Shown: positions 4,700 to 6,858 of the stretch, one piece after another
Layout: each line of letters starts with the position of its first letter
Numbering within the stretch: position 1 is the first letter of the stretch
From: an uncultured bacterium
GTDB lineage: Bacteria > Actinomycetota > Coriobacteriia > Coriobacteriales > Coriobacteriaceae
Length of the DNA: 6,858 nucleotides
Direction of reading: 5' to 3'
Assembly (NCBI GenBank): GCA_905215195.1
Contig: CAJMPF010000094.1
Coordinates: forward strand, 1 to 6,858
Position numbers and translations under genes: made by a program
Notes under the pieces: model-generated
What the model was told of the DNA's origin: nothing
Databases searched by the model: none
The model's input: only the letters and a program-made list of their open reading frames with translations

Positions 4700-6499
4700 T
4701 TGTTGCCTGAACAGGCGAATAATGGTTGTGATACCGGCTTTGTTGTGCGCTTGATCGGCTGTGTCGACGATGCGGCTTTGCCCATTGGCATGCACGACTA
4801 TGCGGAGGCCCTTCGTTGCTGCACGCTGGTCGACAAGACCATGTTTATTGCCGATGTGTTGGACTGCGACGCGTCCGTTGTGGTGTGCTGTCGACCCGAG
4901 GGTTTTGGCAAGAGCATGAACTTGTCGATGCTCAGGGCTTTTCTGGAGCGTCCAGCGGTCGGTCGCGCTGGTCAGCGTTTGTTTGCCGATGCTCAGATTT
5001 GGGATGCAGACGGCGGGCGCTATCGGGATGAGTACGCTTGCTATCCGGTGATATCGCTGGACTTTTCTGGCGCTGCGAGGCGTGGCCCCGCTATTGCCGG
5101 CGTCGTGCGCGATGCCCTTTCGGGCGAGTGCGCCCGTCTGCTGGCGCTTTTGGAGGCTCCGGATTTAGCTCGAGACAAGGTGCGTCACATCGAACGCGTT
5201 GCGCGTGGCGTGGCGAGCGAGGACGAGGTCACCTCGGTGCTTGGCGTGCTCATAGAGCTGCTGGAGATGGCCTGCGATGAGCAGGTTGTATTGCTCGTTG
5301 ATGGGTACGATGCGGCGTGGTCTCGCTGTGCGAGCGCGAGGGACGCTTCCGACGCCGATCCGGCAGAACTACTTGACCGTGTGCTGTTTGACGCCATTGC
5401 CACTGCGCGCGATTCGTTGCGGCTGACGTGTCTGATGGGGGAGTGTCCCGGTCCTGCCGAAGCGGCGCTTTCTTCGCGCGGCTGCTCGTATTGTCTGTCG
5501 ACGCCACTTTCGACGTGGTGTGACCGTTGGTTCGGCTTTTCGGATGCCGAGGTCCAGGCTCTGTTGAATCATGCTGGGCGCGAGGAATACCTGGATGATG
5601 CGCGTGAATGGCTCGAGGGGTATCGGTTTGGCAGGGCCTATTGCTCGAGTCCAGAGCGTGTGATCGGTTTTCTGGACCGAGGCTGCACGGCGCCTGTGCG
5701 TGCCGATCTGTATGGATATGCCGATTGCCTGAGTAGGGTAGTTGCCGGGTGGAATCTCGACCGCCTTTCGGTCTTGTTTGATTTGCTCGAGGCCCATGGG
5801 TGCGCTGAGGTCCCGCTTTGTTTGGGCGCTGCAGAGCCAGATGTCTCGCCTGACGATGGTATGTGGACAGCGCTGTATCTGTCCGGTTTTCTTACGACGG
5901 ATATGACCGAGGAGTCGGAGCATGGCAATTGTCTTCGTGCTCTGCGGCTACCCAATAACGAGCTTCGCCAGGCCTTGCGTCTGGTGATTATTGAGTGGTT
6001 TGAGTGCGCTGCCGAAGACATTCGAGACGTCGATGCGTTTTGCGACGGGCTGTGCCGTGGGAACGAGGATACCGTGAGGCGGGCGCTAAGCCGCATCCTG
6101 GGAGATGCGGGAATCGGTGAGACCGACCCAGATACACCGCTGCCATATCATCTGCTCTTGCAGGGGCTCTGCTTTGGCTTGCCGGGCTATGCCAATCCTG
6201 CCTCGAGGCGAAAGTGTGGCGCAAGTCGCTGGGACATCCAGGTTTTCCCTACGGGTGCTGTGTTCGACGTAGCAGACACGATTGGCATGCTGGACGAGCG
6301 CCCGCTGATAACGATTAACTTGATGTATGACCCCGATGTGGATGCGTTGGGCCTGGAATTGCTGGCCGTGCAGTCGCTACTCGACATAGAGCGCGACGGC
6401 ATCGACGAAATCCGTGTGCCGCGACCCGGCGTGGGTCGCATGCGCTGGGGGTTCGGTTTTGATGGGCAGCGTGTGTCCGTGGTGTGCCAACGTCTGTAG
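4700..6499 (+). CDS. AAA-ATPase-like / PD-(D/E)XK nuclease family protein with degenerate active sites
   Basis: This 599-residue protein (from TTG 4700) matches the family that pairs an AAA-ATPase-like domain with a C-terminal PD-(D/E)XK nuclease-like domain; members are abundant in gut bacteria and their role is largely unknown. Landmarks in order: LPIGMHDYAEAL (27-38), VDKTMFI (44-50), P-loop RPEGFGKS (65-72), PVISLDF, LLVDGYD (199-204 region), WLEGYRFG (304-311), LPNNE (417-421), and a C-terminal RWDIQVF...GFGFDGQRV. Two active-site departures stand out. The family's DEYD Walker B is DGYD here (D201-G202), removing the catalytic glutamate. The expected nuclease E-x-K is ITINLM (N540-x-M542), although the preceding Asp (D512) remains. 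So ATP hydrolysis and nuclease activity are doubtful. The frame itself is intact and long. The start codon choice rests on AGGGGG at 4688 and on family alignment. It converges on the downstream glycosyltransferase gene with a 17-base gap. Confidence 0.8.
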   Translation: MLPEQANNGCDTGFVVRLIGCVDDAALPIGMHDYAEALRCCTLVDKTMFIADVLDCDASVVVCCRPEGFGKSMNLSMLRAFLERPAVGRAGQRLFADAQIWDADGGRYRDEYACYPVISLDFSGAARRGPAIAGVVRDALSGECARLLALLEAPDLARDKVRHIERVARGVASEDEVTSVLGVLIELLEMACDEQVVLLVDGYDAAWSRCASARDASDADPAELLDRVLFDAIATARDSLRLTCLMGECPGPAEAALSSRGCSYCLSTPLSTWCDRWFGFSDAEVQALLNHAGREEYLDDAREWLEGYRFGRAYCSSPERVIGFLDRGCTAPVRADLYGYADCLSRVVAGWNLDRLSVLFDLLEAHGCAEVPLCLGAAEPDVSPDDGMWTALYLSGFLTTDMTEESEHGNCLRALRLPNNELRQALRLVIIEWFECAAEDIRDVDAFCDGLCRGNEDTVRRALSRILGDAGIGETDPDTPLPYHLLLQGLCFGLPGYANPASRRKCGASRWDIQVFPTGAVFDVADTIGMLDERPLITINLMYDPDVDALGLELLAVQSLLDIERDGIDEIRVPRPGVGRMRWGFGFDGQRVSVVCQRL

Positions 6500-6516
6500 C
6501 GGCGGTCGAAAGCCCT

Positions 6517-6858
6517 TTACTGTTCCGTGTCCTTCAGGGGTGGCATGGGCTTCCAGTTAGGATCCTTGACGATCTTGCGGGCGTCCTTCATGCCACGGCG
6601 CAGCGCCGGAATACCGGTCTTAAAGCACTTGTCAACGGCGGCCAGGCGAATGAACTCCTTGCAGAAGGTCGCGGCGTTGCCCAGACGGAACAGCATGGGG
6701 TGATAGTCGCCATAGATCTGCATGTAGCGGGCCAGATAACCGCGGTTGCGCATGATGTAGTAGCGGTTGGTGTCGCTCGTGGAGTTGAGCTGGCGCTTGC
6801 CGGCGATATCCCAGTTGGAGACGGCGCGGGCGCGCTTGAGCACTACGTCGGCGACTAC
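6517..6858 (-). CDS. C-terminal end of a probable family 2 glycosyltransferase (runs off right edge)
   Basis: The last 113 residues are present, reading inward from the right edge; no start is in the window. The segment DTNRYYIMRNRGYLARYM (about 29-46 of the visible part) resembles the YY-x-x-RN motif found after the catalytic domain in bacterial GT2 enzymes that build rhamnose- or galactofuranose-containing cell-surface polysaccharides. The rest is helical and basic (FCKEFIRLAAVDKC, GIPALRRGMKDARKIV), ending in KPMPPLKDTEQ, consistent with a C-terminal membrane-associated helical region. The catalytic domain lies outside, so sugar specificity and even family are inferred from this one motif and the overall character. 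A GTG at 6843 is an internal valine, since the frame continues upstream of it. It ends 17 bases from the convergent ATPase-like gene, with no terminator hairpin visible between them. Confidence 0.6.
   Translation of the reverse strand, partial: VVADVVLKRARAVSNWDIAGKRQLNSTSDTNRYYIMRNRGYLARYMQIYGDYHPMLFRLGNAATFCKEFIRLAAVDKCFKTGIPALRRGMKDARKIVKDPNWKPMPPLKDTEQ

Noticed and set aside
6841..6843. GTG at the right edge as the start of a short minus-strand gene
   Set aside because: The frame stays open to the window edge (VVADV precedes it), and the content is the C-terminal part of a larger enzyme.

Overview
This window looks like a chromosomal segment from a Gram-positive, moderately high-GC bacterium. 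The best guess is a gut actinobacterium of the class Coriobacteriia, such as a Collinsella relative. That placement rests on gene content (SUF iron-sulfur assembly genes, a wall-anchored sortase substrate) and on the general look of the proteins, not on any phylogenetic marker.

Layout. Positions 1-1232 carry the start of a SUF operon on the minus strand: sufC, then the N-terminal part of sufB, which runs off the left edge. A 224-base intergenic region (1233-1456) separates it from a divergent Rrf2-family regulator (1457-1888, plus strand) that has the three-cysteine pattern of Fe-S-sensing members. The intergenic region holds a highly symmetric four-half-site inverted repeat next to the regulator and a second, smaller inverted repeat over the probable suf promoter. 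Eight bases after the regulator, with no terminator, comes a two-gene MNT/HEPN cassette (1897-2184 and 2171-2590). It has the hallmarks of the nucleotidyltransferase-antitoxin / HEPN-RNase-toxin type, is clearly AT-richer than the suf genes, and is probably partly co-transcribed with the regulator.

Positions 2719-4500 encode a secreted, probably sortase-anchored surface protein. It has a lysozyme-like N-terminal domain, a long Ser/Asp/Asn- then Lys/Glu-rich stalk, and a variant MPKTG sorting signal. It ends at a strong 13-bp hairpin terminator (4533-4570). Positions 4700-6499 encode a member of the AAA-ATPase-like plus PD-(D/E)XK family. It appears to have lost the Walker B glutamate and the nuclease E-x-K residues and probably starts at a TTG codon. 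The right edge (6517-6858, minus strand) is the C-terminal end of what is probably a family 2 glycosyltransferase, convergent with the ATPase-like gene at a gap of 17 bases.

How the parts fit. The left third reads as Fe-S assembly plus its likely regulator. The HEPN/MNT pair is an inserted accessory module that may be under that regulator's promoter. The right half is cell-surface biology (wall-anchored hydrolase, glycosyltransferase) interrupted by a fast-evolving ATPase-like gene. No tRNA, rRNA, CRISPR array, transposase or attachment site was recognised.
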